Notes: generated from the sequence alone by a model not told the origin. Shown: positions 15,320-26,329, counted from the first letter of the stretch. The stretch: 64,000 bases of DNA from an uncultured Geobacter sp. (GCA_937886325.1 CALABV010000174.1:11162-75161); one strand, 5' to 3'. A program made the numbers and translations.

Positions 15320-16257
15320 TGGGAGCGTTTTCGCACACAACCGTTTTGTATGACGAGGTACTCCGCCTGCTGGCGCCGCGGCCGGGGGGCGTGTATGTGG
15401 ATGGCACCCTCGGCGGGGGTGGTCATGCGCTCGGTATTCTTCAAGCATCTTCTCCTGACGGCATGCTCCTTGGTTTCGACCGGGATGAGGACGCGTTGGC
15501 GGCGGCATCCCGGAGGCTGTCTCCTTTTGAGGGCCGTGTGCGGATGTTTCACGCAAACTTTACCCGGCTCACTGAAACGTTGATACAGGAAGGTATAGCG
15601 GCGGTTGACGGAATGGTCCTTGACCTCGGGGTTTCCTCCCATCAATTGGACACCGGGGAGAGGGGTTTCAGTTTTCAGCAGGATGCTCCCCTGGATATGC
15701 GAATGGATGCGACATCGGGGAGGACTGCCGCCGACCTGGTTAATTCTCTTCCGGAACAGGAGCTTGAACGAATTATTCGTGAGTTCGGTGAAGAGCGATG
15801 GGCGAGGAGAATCGCTTCTGTAATCGCCGCTGAGCGAAGGACTGCTCCGATTCTCACGACATTGCAGCTTGCGGGTATCGTCTCGAGGTCGATTCCCCGG
15901 GCGAAATGGGAAGCCAGACTGCACCCGGCAACGAGGACCTTTCAGGCGATTCGCATCGCCGTAAACGAGGAACTCGAGAGCCTTGAAAAAGGACTGAGAG
16001 CAGGTGTTGAGATCCTTGCGCGAGGAGGGCGGCTGGCTGTCATCTCGTTCCATTCCCTGGAAGACAGGATCGTGAAAAACACCTTCAACGAACTGGCCAA
16101 AGGGTGCGTATGTCTTAAAGATGCCCCTCGTTGCGTCTGCGGGAGGCTGCCGGTAGTGAAAAAGCTTACCGCTAAGCCGGTTACTGCCGGCCCGGAAGAG
16201 ATTACGAATAACCCCCGTTCCCGCAGCGCAAAGTTGCGGGCCGTTGAAAAACTGTAG
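15319..16257 (+). CDS. rsmH: 16S rRNA (cytosine-N4)-methyltransferase RsmH
   Basis: 312 residues from GTG 15319, which shares one base with the mraZ stop and gives the usual family length; a longer in-frame start upstream would lie inside mraZ. Motifs are [12 protein letters not shown], the AdoMet site [30 protein letters not shown] and the C-terminal [13 protein letters not shown] followed by a cysteine-rich [13 protein letters not shown]. It methylates C1402 of 16S rRNA. Second gene of the dcw cluster, with ftsL 20 bases downstream. Confidence 0.96.
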   Translation: MGAFSHTTVLYDEVLRLLAPRPGGVYVDGTLGGGGHALGILQASSPDGMLLGFDRDEDALAAASRRLSPFEGRVRMFHANFTRLTETLIQEGIAAVDGMVLDLGVSSHQLDTGERGFSFQQDAPLDMRMDATSGRTAADLVNSLPEQELERIIREFGEERWARRIASVIAAERRTAPILTTLQLAGIVSRSIPRAKWEARLHPATRTFQAIRIAVNEELESLEKGLRAGVEILARGGRLAVISFHSLEDRIVKNTFNELAKGCVCLKDAPRCVCGRLPVVKKLTAKPVTAGPEEITNNPRSRSAKLRAVEKL

Positions 16258-16277
16258 CTGGAAAGGAGCTGCCTCCC

Positions 16278-16613
16278 ATGTCCATCGCCAAAGTCATGTT
16301 CAGCAAGGTAGCGGCGCCGAAGAAGGCCGAGGTTTCGGTTTCGCAGAGATGGGATCTTTTGCCGTACCTGATAACCGTTCTGGCGCTCCTGACCCTTTTG
16401 TCGCTTTTTCACGTCTGGTCACGGGTAAAGGTCATTGATCTCAATCTTCAGATTACGGAAGGGAACAGGGTTCTCAAGGAATTGCAGCAGGAGAAGAACA
16501 TGCTCAGGCTGGAGGTTGCTTCGCTGAAAAATCCGGCGCGGATTGAAGCTGTCGCCAAGGGCGAGCTTGGTATGGCCCTCCCCACGGACCAGCAGGTGAT
16601 CCTTGTCAAATGA
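16278..16613 (+). CDS. ftsL: Cell division protein FtsL
   Basis: 111 residues: a short cytoplasmic N-terminus, one membrane helix (LLPYLITVLALLTLLSLFHVWS, about residues 27-48) and a periplasmic leucine-zipper-like coil (NRVLKELQQEKNMLRLEVASL). Sequence conservation in FtsL is low, so the call rests on length, topology and its place between rsmH and ftsI. FtsL works with FtsB and FtsQ to activate FtsWI. Its stop overlaps the ftsI start (ATGA). Confidence 0.88.
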   Translation: MSIAKVMFSKVAAPKKAEVSVSQRWDLLPYLITVLALLTLLSLFHVWSRVKVIDLNLQITEGNRVLKELQQEKNMLRLEVASLKNPARIEAVAKGELGMALPTDQQVILVK

Positions 16614-18589
16614 AGGACTCCAGGGAAAAATGGTCACGCATACGCATCCGGATCATCGGAGGCTTTTTTGCCGTTTTTTTTGCCCTTACCTCTGCCCGCG
16701 CCTTTTATCTGCAGATAGTCAAGGAGGATGACTGGACAAAGCGCGCGGAGAGGCAGCACCAGAAGATGGTCCCCCTCACCCCTGCCCGTGGAACCATCTA
16801 TGACAGCACCGGCGCACCCCTTGCCGTTTCCGTGGAGGTCGATTCCTGTTTCGCTGAACCCGCCGTAATCGGGGATGTGGAAAAGGCCGCTTCCTCACTT
16901 GCTCCTCTTCTCGGGATGCCCCGGGATGTCGTTGCGAAGAAACTGTCGGGCAAAAAAAGCTTTGTATGGCTTCAGCGACAGATCACCCCTGAATTGACGC
17001 GGAGAATAAAGGAACTGAAGATCAGCGGGATAGGATTCGTGAAAGAGTCACGGAGGTTTTATCCCAATTCCGAGGTGGCTGCCCATGTCATCGGGTTCAC
17101 CGGATTGGATCCGGAAGGACTGGAAGGAATCGAACTGGGATTTAACAGGCAGATCCTGGGAAGCACCGGCTACATGGTCACCGAGAGGGATGCCCTCGGT
17201 CGTGAGATCGCCCTGGTGGGCACGGTAATCAAAAAGGCCTCCAAAGGATACAACGTCACCCTGACGCTGGATAAAAACATCCAATATATAGCGGAGAAGG
17301 AGCTTGCCAAGGCGGTGACGGAAAGCCGGGCCGTCGGCGGAATCGCGCTCGTCATGGAGCCGCAGACCGGAAAGATCCTCGCGATGGCTTCAAGTCCGAC
17401 CTTTAATCCCAATGCTTTTCGCCGCTATCCCCACGACTCCCTGCGCAACCGGGCCATCGCCGACAGTTTCGAGCCCGGTTCGACGATGAAGGTGTTTCTC
17501 ATGGCGACCGCTCTTGAGGAAAAAGTCGTCGGGCCGAACGACAGTTTCAATTGTGAGAACGGAAGCTACGCCATCGGGGGGCGTGTGATTCACGATACAC
17601 ATAAATACGGTTCGCTCAGGGTATCGGACATCCTGAAGTACTCCAGCAATATCGGGTCCGCCAAGGTCGGAAGCAGGCTCGGTCCGCAGCGGGTATTCGA
17701 CGGTCTGAAGAAATTCGGTTTCGGTGAGATTTCAGGCATCGATCTTCCCGGTGAGGTTGCCGGCTATATGCGCCCCCGGAGCGGTTGGGGCAGTCTCGAC
17801 CTGGCGACCATTTCCTTCGGCCAGGGAATATCGGTCTCTTCCCTGCAACTGGTTGCCGCCGTCTCGGCCATCGCCAACGGCGGCATGCTCATGAAGCCAT
17901 ATCTGGTAGAGAGGATAAGCGATGATTCGGGAACGGTTATCCGACAGTTTTCCCCCCAGATCCGGCGCAGGGTGCTTTCGTCCGATACTTCCCGGGCAAT
18001 GGCGAAAATGATGGTCGGTGTCACGACGGAAGGCGGAACCGGCCTGAACGCCGCTGTTGACGGATACCGCGTCGCGGGAAAAACCGGTACCGCCCAGAAG
18101 GTCGACGCCCTCACGAAGTGCTACTCCGCAAGCAAACGGACCGCTTCATTTATCGGCTTTGTCCCGGCGGATAATCCGCGTCTGGCAATCCTGGTTGTCG
18201 TCGATGAACCGAAGACGAACGTGTACGGAGGCGTCGTCGCCGCCCCCGCTTTTCGTGAGATTGCCTTCCAGTCCCTGTGTTATCTGAAGGTCCCTCCCAC
18301 TGGTCCGGTGAAAGCGAAAGCGAAGACACCCGAAACCCGTGAAGAAGCAAAACCCCGTCCCGACGAGGCGGTCACTGTCGCTGAAGGGGCCATCGATGAA
18401 GGGACTTCGGGAGTGGTCATGCCTAATTTCCAGGGAATGAGCATTCGCCAGGTTCTCCAGTATATGGAAAAGAATTCTCTGAATGTGAAGATTGTGGGGA
18501 GCGGCCGGGCCGTTGAACAGAATCCCCTTCCAGGCCGGAGAATCAGCGCGGGGGACCAGGTCTGGGTCAAGTTCGTTCCCTCCGCATGA
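16610..18589 (+). CDS. ftsI: Peptidoglycan transpeptidase FtsI (PBP3) with C-terminal PASTA domain
   Basis: 659 residues. One membrane helix (about residues 12-32) precedes the penicillin-binding dimerisation domain (RGTIYDSTGAPLAVS). The transpeptidase domain has the three active-site motifs: S291-T-M-K, SSN in LKYSSNIGSA, and K491-T-G. The last 65 residues (VVMPNFQGMSIRQVLQYMEKN) form a single PASTA domain, linked by a Glu/Lys/Pro-rich stretch. It cross-links septal peptidoglycan. It overlaps ftsL by 4 bases. Confidence 0.95.
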   Translation: MKDSREKWSRIRIRIIGGFFAVFFALTSARAFYLQIVKEDDWTKRAERQHQKMVPLTPARGTIYDSTGAPLAVSVEVDSCFAEPAVIGDVEKAASSLAPLLGMPRDVVAKKLSGKKSFVWLQRQITPELTRRIKELKISGIGFVKESRRFYPNSEVAAHVIGFTGLDPEGLEGIELGFNRQILGSTGYMVTERDALGREIALVGTVIKKASKGYNVTLTLDKNIQYIAEKELAKAVTESRAVGGIALVMEPQTGKILAMASSPTFNPNAFRRYPHDSLRNRAIADSFEPGSTMKVFLMATALEEKVVGPNDSFNCENGSYAIGGRVIHDTHKYGSLRVSDILKYSSNIGSAKVGSRLGPQRVFDGLKKFGFGEISGIDLPGEVAGYMRPRSGWGSLDLATISFGQGISVSSLQLVAAVSAIANGGMLMKPYLVERISDDSGTVIRQFSPQIRRRVLSSDTSRAMAKMMVGVTTEGGTGLNAAVDGYRVAGKTGTAQKVDALTKCYSASKRTASFIGFVPADNPRLAILVVVDEPKTNVYGGVVAAPAFREIAFQSLCYLKVPPTGPVKAKAKTPETREEAKPRPDEAVTVAEGAIDEGTSGVVMPNFQGMSIRQVLQYMEKNSLNVKIVGSGRAVEQNPLPGRRISAGDQVWVKFVPSA

Positions 18590-18651
18590 TGCGGGGGCTT
18601 GTCGGAGTTGGGAAGGCGGGCTCCGCGGAGCGCCGTTACTGAGAGGTTACA

Positions 18652-20184
18652 ATGCGGTTTGTCCAGTTGCTTCAATCCATAGGTAAACCGGTGGCAATCA
18701 CCGGAAATACGGATGTGGAGATCCGCGACCTCTTCTATGACTCCCGTAAAGTTGAACCTGGCGGACTGTTTTTCGCCCTTCGCGGAGCCGCCGTTGATGG
18801 GCATCGATTCCTTCAACGGGCGGTGGAAGCGGGAGCCTCGGCCCTCGTTGTGGAAGATGCAACCGACGTCCCGCCGGGTGTGCCGTGCGCGACCGTCAGG
18901 GACGCGCGCCGTGCCATGTCACTGATGGCTGCCGCTTTCTACGGTAATCCCACGGACGGCGTACCCCTTGTCGGCATTACCGGGACCAACGGCAAGACCA
19001 CTACCACCTATCTCATCGAATCCATGCTGGAAAAATCCGGCATCCCGACCGCGGTGCTCGGGACGATTAACTATCGATTCCGGGACACCACCCTTCCTGC
19101 TCCCAATACCACCCCCGAATCCGTGGATCTGCAGGCGACTCTCCGTCAGCTCGTAAATCTCGGCGCCCGGGGCGTTGTCATGGAGGTCTCCTCCCATGCG
19201 CTGGAGCAGCGGCGCGTAGACGGCTGCAAGTTCGATGTCGGCATCTTCACGAACCTGACGCGGGACCACCTGGACTATCATCATGACATGGATTCCTATC
19301 GCGCCAGCAAGCAGCGGTTTTTCTCCGAGCTCCTGGCTCCGGACGGGGTAAAGCCCTCCAGGTCGGCGGTGGTGAATATCGACGACCCGGCCGGTTTTCA
19401 GTTCGTAGAGGTCTCCGCGTGTCCGGTAATCACCTATGGTCTCGCCCCCGATGTCCGGATCAGCGCACGGAATGTGGTTTTCTCAACCGGCGGCATTTCC
19501 GGGACCCTGTGTACGCCTGCCGGAGAGACTGCCTTTTCCTCTCAGCTTCTCGGCCGCTTCAATCTCTACAATATTCTCGCCGCTTCTTCGGCAGCCTTTG
19601 CCCTCGGGGTTCCGCTTCAGGCGATTCAGGCCGGTATTTCCGAGCACGGCAAGGTGGAAGGGAGACTGGAGAGGGTCGAGAACGAGCGGGGCGTTACCCT
19701 CCTCGTGGACTATGCCCATACCGGCGACGCCTTGGAAAACGTTCTCGCGACACTCAGCGAACTGGAACACGGACGGATCATCACAGTCTTCGGGTGCGGC
19801 GGTGACCGGGATCGGGGCAAGCGTCCCATCATGGGCGAGGTTGCCGTCCGGTACAGCGATCTGGCCATTGTTACGTCCGACAATCCTCGCACCGAAGAAC
19901 CGGCTTCAATCATCGCCGAGGTGCGGTCAGGAATCCTTCCCCTCGGCATCAGGGAGTATGTAACCTCCGACCTTTCCGGAGGGTTCCCGGAGCGGGGATT
20001 CCTGTGCGTGGAATCGCGCCGGGAGGCGATACGTCTCGCGGTCGGTCTCGCCGAACCGGACGATATCGTACTCATCGCCGGTAAAGGTCACGAAGACTAT
20101 CAGATAATCGGTACCGAGAAACACCACTTCGATGATCGTGAAGAGGCCGCCCTGGCCTTTCGGGAACAATGGGCGGCGCGATGA
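18652..20184 (+). CDS. murE: UDP-MurNAc-tripeptide synthetase MurE (meso-diaminopimelate adding)
   Basis: 510 residues. The ATP site is [15 protein letters not shown], and the Mur ligase central domain contains EVSSHALEQRRV. D410-N-P-R in SDNPRTEEP is the motif that selects meso-diaminopimelate rather than lysine, so the wall is of the Gram-negative A1gamma type. It adds the third residue of the stem peptide to UDP-MurNAc-L-Ala-D-Glu. Its stop overlaps the murF start. Confidence 0.96.
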   Translation: MRFVQLLQSIGKPVAITGNTDVEIRDLFYDSRKVEPGGLFFALRGAAVDGHRFLQRAVEAGASALVVEDATDVPPGVPCATVRDARRAMSLMAAAFYGNPTDGVPLVGITGTNGKTTTTYLIESMLEKSGIPTAVLGTINYRFRDTTLPAPNTTPESVDLQATLRQLVNLGARGVVMEVSSHALEQRRVDGCKFDVGIFTNLTRDHLDYHHDMDSYRASKQRFFSELLAPDGVKPSRSAVVNIDDPAGFQFVEVSACPVITYGLAPDVRISARNVVFSTGGISGTLCTPAGETAFSSQLLGRFNLYNILAASSAAFALGVPLQAIQAGISEHGKVEGRLERVENERGVTLLVDYAHTGDALENVLATLSELEHGRIITVFGCGGDRDRGKRPIMGEVAVRYSDLAIVTSDNPRTEEPASIIAEVRSGILPLGIREYVTSDLSGGFPERGFLCVESRREAIRLAVGLAEPDDIVLIAGKGHEDYQIIGTEKHHFDDREEAALAFREQWAAR

Positions 20185-21596
20185 AACCTCGATTCACGGT
20201 CATGGAGATTGCGGAAGCAGTACGAGGACTCGTATTCGGAAGCGAGAATACGGACGTATGCGGGGTCTCCACCGACAGCCGGACCGTTGAAGCGGGCGAA
20301 CTCTTCATCCCGCTGCGGGGCGAGCGCTTTGACGGTCACGAGTATATCCCTGCCGCCTGTCAGCGGGGAGTTCGGGTCTTTCTCGCGGAGCGGGAACGGT
20401 CGGCCGCTATGGAGTTGTCCCCCGCGGCGACATGCATACGCGTGACGGATACGCTTCGCGCGCTCGGTGACCTGGCGTCTTTCCACCGGAATCGCTTTTC
20501 CCCCGCGGTGATAGGAATAACCGGCAGCAACGGTAAGACGACCACCAAGGAAATGCTGGCATCCATCCTGTCGCGCACCGGCGAAGGGTTGAAGACATCA
20601 GGAAACCTGAACAACCTCATCGGCCTGCCGCACATGCTGTTCCGGCTTCATGGGGAGCACCGATGGGCCGTATTGGAGATGGGGATGAGTGCGCCGGGAG
20701 AGATCGACCGGCTGGCCGAGATTGCCCGTCCCGACGTCGGGGTTATCACCAATGCGTCACCGGCCCACCTCCTGAGCATGGGGAGCGTAGATGCCGTTGC
20801 CTCGGCCAAGGGAGAACTGCTCATGCGGCTGTCCGACGGAGGCACTGCCGTGCTCAACGCCGACGACCCGCTGGTTTCCCGTCTGCCGTCTCCGACCGGA
20901 GTGCGGCGCATTCTGTTCGGTTTCGGCACGGGTGATGTCGTGGCTGACGAGATCCGGGATCTGGGAAGGGAAGGCCAGGAATTCGCCCTTTCGCTCCCCT
21001 CGGGAAGTGTCACGGTCCGGATGAAGGTATTCGGCCGTCACAATATCGCGAACGCGCTTGCAGCGGCGGCCGCGGCCCATGCAAGCGGCGTTGCCGCGGA
21101 CGATATCCGTGCGGGACTGGAATCATTCGCTCCCTTTGAAAAACGGTTCGCTCCGGAAGATCTCGACGGCATCCTCCTGGTGGATGACAGCTACAACGCC
21201 AACCCCGCATCCATGCGGGCCGCGCTGGTAACGGTACGGACACTGAAAGAGCGGGGTCGCGGCATCGCAGTCCTGGGAGACATGCTTGAGCTGGGCGAAT
21301 CCTCGGCAGACCTCCATGAGCAGATAGGTCTTTTGGCTGCCGAGACCGTGGAACGCCTCTATCTACTGGGTGAGATGGCCGGCGACATTGCGAGGGGCGC
21401 CATGGCGGGCGGGCTTCCCACTTCTTCGATACTCGTTGCGAAAAGCCACGGTGAAATTATTGACGATGCGATCCGTTTTCTCGCCAAGGGTGACTGCATC
21501 ATCGTGAAAGGGTCGCGCGGCATGAGGATGGAAACCGTTGCCGAGGGAATCCGGAAAGCTTTCCGCTCCGGTATGGTGAAAGGGGATGTGAACTGA
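20181..21596 (+). CDS. murF: UDP-MurNAc-tripeptide D-alanyl-D-alanine ligase MurF
   Basis: 471 residues from the ATG at 20181, which overlaps the murE stop as ATGA; an in-frame ATG at 20169 would add only MGGA. ATP site [19 protein letters not shown], then [26 protein letters not shown], and the C-terminal domain with [15 protein letters not shown] and [10 protein letters not shown]. It joins D-Ala-D-Ala (made by the Ddl encoded at 28755) to the tripeptide precursor. The stop overlaps mraY. Confidence 0.95.
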   Translation: MKPRFTVMEIAEAVRGLVFGSENTDVCGVSTDSRTVEAGELFIPLRGERFDGHEYIPAACQRGVRVFLAERERSAAMELSPAATCIRVTDTLRALGDLASFHRNRFSPAVIGITGSNGKTTTKEMLASILSRTGEGLKTSGNLNNLIGLPHMLFRLHGEHRWAVLEMGMSAPGEIDRLAEIARPDVGVITNASPAHLLSMGSVDAVASAKGELLMRLSDGGTAVLNADDPLVSRLPSPTGVRRILFGFGTGDVVADEIRDLGREGQEFALSLPSGSVTVRMKVFGRHNIANALAAAAAAHASGVAADDIRAGLESFAPFEKRFAPEDLDGILLVDDSYNANPASMRAALVTVRTLKERGRGIAVLGDMLELGESSADLHEQIGLLAAETVERLYLLGEMAGDIARGAMAGGLPTSSILVAKSHGEIIDDAIRFLAKGDCIIVKGSRGMRMETVAEGIRKAFRSGMVKGDVN

Positions 21597-22672
21597 TGTT
21601 GTACCATTTTCTCTATCCGCTGGCATCCGACTTTCATTTCCTGAATGTCTTCAAATACCTGACATTCCGGACCGTCTATGCCGTCATCACCGCCCTGGTG
21701 GTTTCTTTTCTTCTTGGTCCCTGGCTAATCCGGAAACTGCAGGCCATCCAGGTGACCCAGGTGATACGTACCGACGGCCCGGAATCGCATCTGCAGAAGC
21801 AGGGTACGCCGACCATGGGCGGCGTGCTCATACTGGCCGCCATCGTCATCCCAACGCTCCTGTGGGCCGACCTGTCCAACAGGTTCGTCTGGCTGGCGCT
21901 CTCCATCATTGTCGGGTATGGGTTGATCGGTTTCGTGGACGACTACAAGAAGGTGGTGGAAAAAAATCCGAAGGGGCTCTCTCCCCGGCAGAAGACCTTC
22001 TTTCAGGTCCTGCTCGGTCTCCTGGTGGGCGCGGCCCTTTACTATACGCCCGGTTTTTCCACGGAACTGACCATTCCGTTCTTCAAGAACCTGCGTCCCG
22101 ACCTGGGGATATTCTATATCCCCTTCGTGATGCTGGTTATCTTCGGGGCAAGCAGCGCGGTGAACCTGACCGACGGCCTGGACGGCCTTGCCATCGGTCC
22201 GGTGGCCATTAACGCGGGCACATACATGCTCTTTACCTACATTGCCGGCAACATCAAGCTTTCCGGGTATCTGCAGATCCCCTATGTGCCCGGGGCCGGT
22301 GAGCTGGCAATCCTCTGCGGCGCCATGGCGGGCGCAGGCCTCGGCTTCCTCTGGTACAACTCCTATCCGGCCGAGGTGTTCATGGGCGATGTGGGCTCCC
22401 TTCCCCTGGGCGGGGGGCTGGGTGCGGTGGCGGTGATAACGAAGCAGGAGATCCTGCTGGTGATTGTCGGCGGCATCTTCGTTATCGAGGCGCTTTCCGT
22501 GATCTTCCAGGTCGGTTCCTACAAGTATCGCGGCAAGAGGATCTTCCGCATGGCGCCCATTCACCATCATTTCGAGCTGAAGGGCGTTGCCGAGCCGAAG
22601 ATTATCGTCCGCTTCTGGGTCATCACCATTATCCTGGCGCTGATTGCCTTTTCGACATTGAAGATACGATGA
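21596..22672 (+). CDS. mraY: Phospho-MurNAc-pentapeptide transferase MraY
   Basis: 358 residues, about ten membrane helices. It carries the catalytic and UDP-binding loops [29 protein letters not shown] and the His-rich [12 protein letters not shown] near the C-terminus. It transfers phospho-MurNAc-pentapeptide to undecaprenyl phosphate, giving lipid I at the inner membrane. The start shares a base with the murF stop. Confidence 0.97.
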   Translation: MLYHFLYPLASDFHFLNVFKYLTFRTVYAVITALVVSFLLGPWLIRKLQAIQVTQVIRTDGPESHLQKQGTPTMGGVLILAAIVIPTLLWADLSNRFVWLALSIIVGYGLIGFVDDYKKVVEKNPKGLSPRQKTFFQVLLGLLVGAALYYTPGFSTELTIPFFKNLRPDLGIFYIPFVMLVIFGASSAVNLTDGLDGLAIGPVAINAGTYMLFTYIAGNIKLSGYLQIPYVPGAGELAILCGAMAGAGLGFLWYNSYPAEVFMGDVGSLPLGGGLGAVAVITKQEILLVIVGGIFVIEALSVIFQVGSYKYRGKRIFRMAPIHHHFELKGVAEPKIIVRFWVITIILALIAFSTLKIR

Positions 22673-22678
22673 AAAGCA

Positions 22679-22724
22679 GGTACGAGGCACGAGGAGAAAA
22701 GCGAAAGGCAAAGGGCAAAGGGCG
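22679..22724 (+). repeat. Degenerate heptad tandem repeat upstream of murD
   Basis: Between mraY and murD there are TACGAGG/CACGAGG (22681-22694) and GCGAAAG/GCAAAGG/GCAAAGG (22701-22721), all with a 7-base period. This is the only low-complexity stretch inside the otherwise tightly packed cluster. It has no coding sense. Confidence 0.55.
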
Positions 22725-22781
22725 CATGACAATGCAGAGACAACAGCCGGCCCCTGGCCCCCAACATCGGAATAAAAGCAA

Positions 22782-24140
22782 ATGGAACTGAAAGATAAGA
22801 AGATACTGGTGGTAGGACTTGCCCGCACCGGGGCGTCGGTGGCACGCTTTCTCGCCGAGCGCGGATCGCGGGTCACCGTGACCGACAAACGGGAGCGGGA
22901 GGCTGTCGCCTCTTTCATCGAAAGTCTGCAAGGACGCGACATAACCTTTGAACTGGGTCGGCATGGGGACGAGACGTTTCTGTCCGCCGACCTGATCGTG
23001 GTGAGCCCCGGTGTGCCCATGGACATCGCTCCGCTCAAACTTGCCGTGTCGCATGGCGTCCCGGTTATCAGCGAGATTGAGCTTGCGTACCGCTTCATCG
23101 AAGCGCCCATTGCCGCCATTACCGGCACCAACGGCAAGACCACCACTACCACGCTTGCCGGCGAGATCTTTTCAGCGTGCGGCTTCAAGACCTTTGTAGG
23201 CGGCAATATCGGTAAACCCCTCATCGATCTGGTCACTTCCGGGGAAAGCGTAGATCGGGTAGTTGCCGAGATCAGCTCCTTCCAACTGGAAGGGATCGAG
23301 AGGTTCCGGCCGCGGGTGGCGGTGCTTCTCAATATCACCGAAGACCATCTGGACCGGTACGCGAGCTATCAGGAGTACATAGACGCAAAGGTGCGGGTCT
23401 TCGCCAACCAGGCCTCGGAAGATTTCGCCGTGCTGAATGTGGACGACCCTCTGGTCGCCGGGTACGCCAAGAAGATCGCGTCCCGCGTGGTGCCCATGAG
23501 CAGGCATGCCGCCCTGGAACAGGGAATATTCTACCGTGACGGTATCATCACCTTCTGCTGGGAAGGGCGGGTCGAGCGTTTCCCCACCTCCGCCTTCAAG
23601 CTGCGTGGAGTGCATAACCTGGACAACTGCATGGCCGCCCTGGCAACCGCGCTGCTGATGGGGTGCGAAGCCGCTCCTGCACTGGCGGCGGTGCAAGCTT
23701 TCCCCGGACTCCCCCACCGCATGGAACTGGTGGCAACGGTCAACGGCGTTGCCTTCTACAACGACAGCAAGGGAACCAACGTGGGGAGCGTGGTGAAGTC
23801 CCTGGAGAGTTTTTCCGGCAACATCATCCTGATAGCCGGAGGCAGGGACAAGGGTGGAGACTACGCACCCCTTGCCGAACTGGTGCGGGAACGGGTCAGT
23901 CGCCTTATCCTTCTCGGAGAGGCAAAGGAGAGGATCCGGGACGCCCTCGGGCATCTCACGGACACGATCCTGGTGGGGAGCCTGGAAGAGGCGGTACAAG
24001 AGGCTCATCGTCTGGCGCGGCCGGGAGAGATCGTCCTCTTCTCTCCGGCATGCTCCAGCTTCGACATGTTCCGGAACTACGAAGAGCGGGGGGAGCGGTT
24101 CGCGGCATTGGCCCGCTCTCTGGATGAAGGAATCGACTAG
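22782..24140 (+). CDS. murD: UDP-MurNAc-L-alanine D-glutamate ligase MurD
   Basis: 452 residues. N-terminal Rossmann-like domain [26 protein letters not shown] site [20 protein letters not shown], then [31 protein letters not shown] and the C-terminal [11 protein letters not shown] with [11 protein letters not shown]. It adds D-Glu to UDP-MurNAc-L-Ala. It is separated from mraY by 109 bases containing a heptad repeat, unlike its overlapping neighbours. The ribosome site is weak. Confidence 0.96.
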   Translation: MELKDKKILVVGLARTGASVARFLAERGSRVTVTDKREREAVASFIESLQGRDITFELGRHGDETFLSADLIVVSPGVPMDIAPLKLAVSHGVPVISEIELAYRFIEAPIAAITGTNGKTTTTTLAGEIFSACGFKTFVGGNIGKPLIDLVTSGESVDRVVAEISSFQLEGIERFRPRVAVLLNITEDHLDRYASYQEYIDAKVRVFANQASEDFAVLNVDDPLVAGYAKKIASRVVPMSRHAALEQGIFYRDGIITFCWEGRVERFPTSAFKLRGVHNLDNCMAALATALLMGCEAAPALAAVQAFPGLPHRMELVATVNGVAFYNDSKGTNVGSVVKSLESFSGNIILIAGGRDKGGDYAPLAELVRERVSRLILLGEAKERIRDALGHLTDTILVGSLEEAVQEAHRLARPGEIVLFSPACSSFDMFRNYEERGERFAALARSLDEGID

Positions 24141-25244
24141 ATGAACAAGGCCGAGGGACACGATCTCATCATTCTGCTCATGGCCGTAGCGCTTACCTGC
24201 TTCGGGATAGTGATGGTCTATTCTTCGTCATCCATCATGGCGGTAAAGAGATTTCACGACGAGTTCCACTTCCTCAAGCGTCAGGGCATCTTCGCTCTTC
24301 TCGGCATGGGCGCCATGATCTGGGCGATGCGGGTGGATTACCACGTGTGGAAGAAGCTGGCCGTCCCGATACTCCTCGGCTGTCTCGTCCTGCTCGTGGC
24401 CGTGCTGATTCCCGGGATCGGCGGGAGCGCCGGAGGATCGTCCCGCTGGATACCGCTTCCGGGCTTTTCTCTCCAGCCTTCGGAGTTGGCCAAGATCGCC
24501 TTTATCATGTACATGGCCTACTCCCTGGACAAGAAGCAGGACAAGGTCAAATTCTTTTCCTCCGGCTTCCTCCCCTACATGGTGGTTCTTGCCGTCATGC
24601 TCCTGCTGCTTCTGAAACAGCCGGACCTGGGCTCCTCGCTCACTCTGGGAGCGGTCGCCATGATCATGCTCTTTGCCGCGGGAACCAGGCTGTCCTATAT
24701 CCTGTCCATGATCCTGCTTGCCCTGCCGTTTCTCTACTATGCAATCATGCACGTGGATTACCGGCGCAGACGTATCATGGCGTTCCTGAATCCGTGGGAG
24801 GATCCGACGAACACGGGGTTCCAGATCATCCAGTCCTGGATAGCCGTCGGCACCGGCGGGCTGTTCGGTCAGGGCCTGGGAGAGGGAAAACAGAAGCTCT
24901 TTTATCTTCCGGAAGCCCACACCGATTTCATCTTCTCCGTCGTGGGCGAGGAGCTGGGTTTCGTCGGTTTCATGGTCATCTCATCCATGTTTTTCCTGCT
25001 CCTGATGCGCGGGATCCGGGTCGCCCTCTATGCGGAGGATAACTTCGGCCGGTCGCTTGCCTTCGGTATCACCTGTCTCCTCGGTCTGGAGGCGTTCGTG
25101 AACATAGGCGTTGTCACCGGCATCTTCCCCACCAAGGGACTGGCGTTGCCGTTCATCAGCTATGGAGGGAGCTCCCTCATCATCAGTCTATTCGCTGTGG
25201 GGATTCTGCTCAATATCTCCTCGCGTGTTCGGGTGACGCCATGA
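24141..25244 (+). CDS. ftsW: Septal peptidoglycan polymerase FtsW (SEDS family)
   Basis: 367 residues with about ten membrane helices. Family landmarks are MVYSSSSIMAVKRFHDEFHFLKRQ, GSSRWIPLPGFSLQPSELAKIAF, KQPDLGSS, GLFGQGLGEGKQKLFYLPEAHTDFIFSVVGEELG and the C-terminal GLALPFISYGGSSL. FtsW polymerises lipid II at the septum with FtsI. Its ATG follows the murD stop directly, and its end overlaps murG (ATGA). Confidence 0.96.
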   Translation: MNKAEGHDLIILLMAVALTCFGIVMVYSSSSIMAVKRFHDEFHFLKRQGIFALLGMGAMIWAMRVDYHVWKKLAVPILLGCLVLLVAVLIPGIGGSAGGSSRWIPLPGFSLQPSELAKIAFIMYMAYSLDKKQDKVKFFSSGFLPYMVVLAVMLLLLLKQPDLGSSLTLGAVAMIMLFAAGTRLSYILSMILLALPFLYYAIMHVDYRRRRIMAFLNPWEDPTNTGFQIIQSWIAVGTGGLFGQGLGEGKQKLFYLPEAHTDFIFSVVGEELGFVGFMVISSMFFLLLMRGIRVALYAEDNFGRSLAFGITCLLGLEAFVNIGVVTGIFPTKGLALPFISYGGSSLIISLFAVGILLNISSRVRVTP

Positions 25245-26329
25245 GACTGATCATCGTCGGCGGCGGCACGGGCGGCCATCTGTTTCCCGGCATCGCGGTC
25301 GCCGAGGAGTTCCTGTCACGGGACCGGGGCAACGAGGTGCTGTTCGTGGGCACGGAGCGGGGAATCGAAGCGAGGGTCCTTCCACGGCTCGGCTACCGGC
25401 TGCGGTGCATCGCGACTACCGGCCTGCGGGGAATGGGATTGATCTCGAAGTGTAAGGGCGTATGGTTTCTGTTGAAGGGGTATCTCCAGTCACGGAGAAT
25501 CGTCGGGGAATTCCGGCCGGACCTGGTCCTCGGTGTGGGAGGGTATGCTTCGGGACCGCTCGTTCTGGCTGCACGCCGGAACGGCTGCTCCTGTTTCATC
25601 CACGAGCAGAACGCCCTCCCCGGCCTCACCAACCGTCTGCTGGCAAAGCGCGTGAAAAAGGTTTTCATCTCTCTCGAGGAATCACGGAGATTCATGCCTG
25701 AAGGAAAGTCGGTTCTTACCGGCAATCCTTTGCGCAGGCAGATCCTGGAAAGTGTTCAGGGAAAACGGGCGGCGACCGGATTCGGCGGGGTGTTTCACCT
25801 GCTGGTTTTCGGCGGCAGCGCGGGCGCGCACCGGATCAACATGGCGATGGTAGACGCCCTGCCTCACTTGGCGGATATCAGGGAGCGCCTGGCGATAACC
25901 CACCAGACCGGGGAAAAGGACCTGGCCGAGGTGAGACGCGCCTATGAAAAGGAAGGATTCCACGCGGAGGTCACACCCTTCATAGACGACATGGCGGCAG
26001 CCTATGCACGGGCCGACCTGATTGTCTGCCGTGCAGGTGCAACAACAATCGCCGAGGTGACGGCATGCGGCAAGGCGTGCATCTTCGTTCCGTACCCCTA
26101 TGCAACGGATGACCACCAGAGGAAGAACGCCGAAGCGCTCGTGGGAAAAGAGGCCGGTTTCATGATCCTGGATCGCGACATTTCGGGAATTTCGCTGGCG
26201 TCGATGATCGACGAGATGTCACGGAATCCGGAAAAGCTGAATGCCGTCGGAGAGAATGCCGCGGCCCTTGCCCGGCCTGATGCGGCAGGCATGATAGTGG
26301 ACGAGATGTTCAAAGAGACGGCAGAGTAG
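25241..26329 (+). CDS. murG: Lipid II synthase MurG (GlcNAc transferase)
   Basis: 362 residues of the GT28 family: IIVGGGTGGHLFPGIAVAEEF at the N-terminus, GVGGYASGPLVLAA, HEQNALPGLTNR, then FGGSAGAHRIN, ITHQTGEKD and CRAGATTIAEVTACGKACIFVPYPYATDDHQRKNA. It adds GlcNAc to lipid I on the cytoplasmic face. The TAG stop lies inside the left end of a palindromic repeat (26326-26383), so the natural C-terminus may have been set by that insertion. Confidence 0.95.
   Translation: MRLIIVGGGTGGHLFPGIAVAEEFLSRDRGNEVLFVGTERGIEARVLPRLGYRLRCIATTGLRGMGLISKCKGVWFLLKGYLQSRRIVGEFRPDLVLGVGGYASGPLVLAARRNGCSCFIHEQNALPGLTNRLLAKRVKKVFISLEESRRFMPEGKSVLTGNPLRRQILESVQGKRAATGFGGVFHLLVFGGSAGAHRINMAMVDALPHLADIRERLAITHQTGEKDLAEVRRAYEKEGFHAEVTPFIDDMAAAYARADLIVCRAGATTIAEVTACGKACIFVPYPYATDDHQRKNAEALVGKEAGFMILDRDISGISLASMIDEMSRNPEKLNAVGENAAALARPDAAGMIVDEMFKETAE

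Noticed and set aside
21725..23338. 537-codon minus-strand open frame over mraY and murD
   Set aside because: Runs across two essential genes and their junction with no recognisable protein features.
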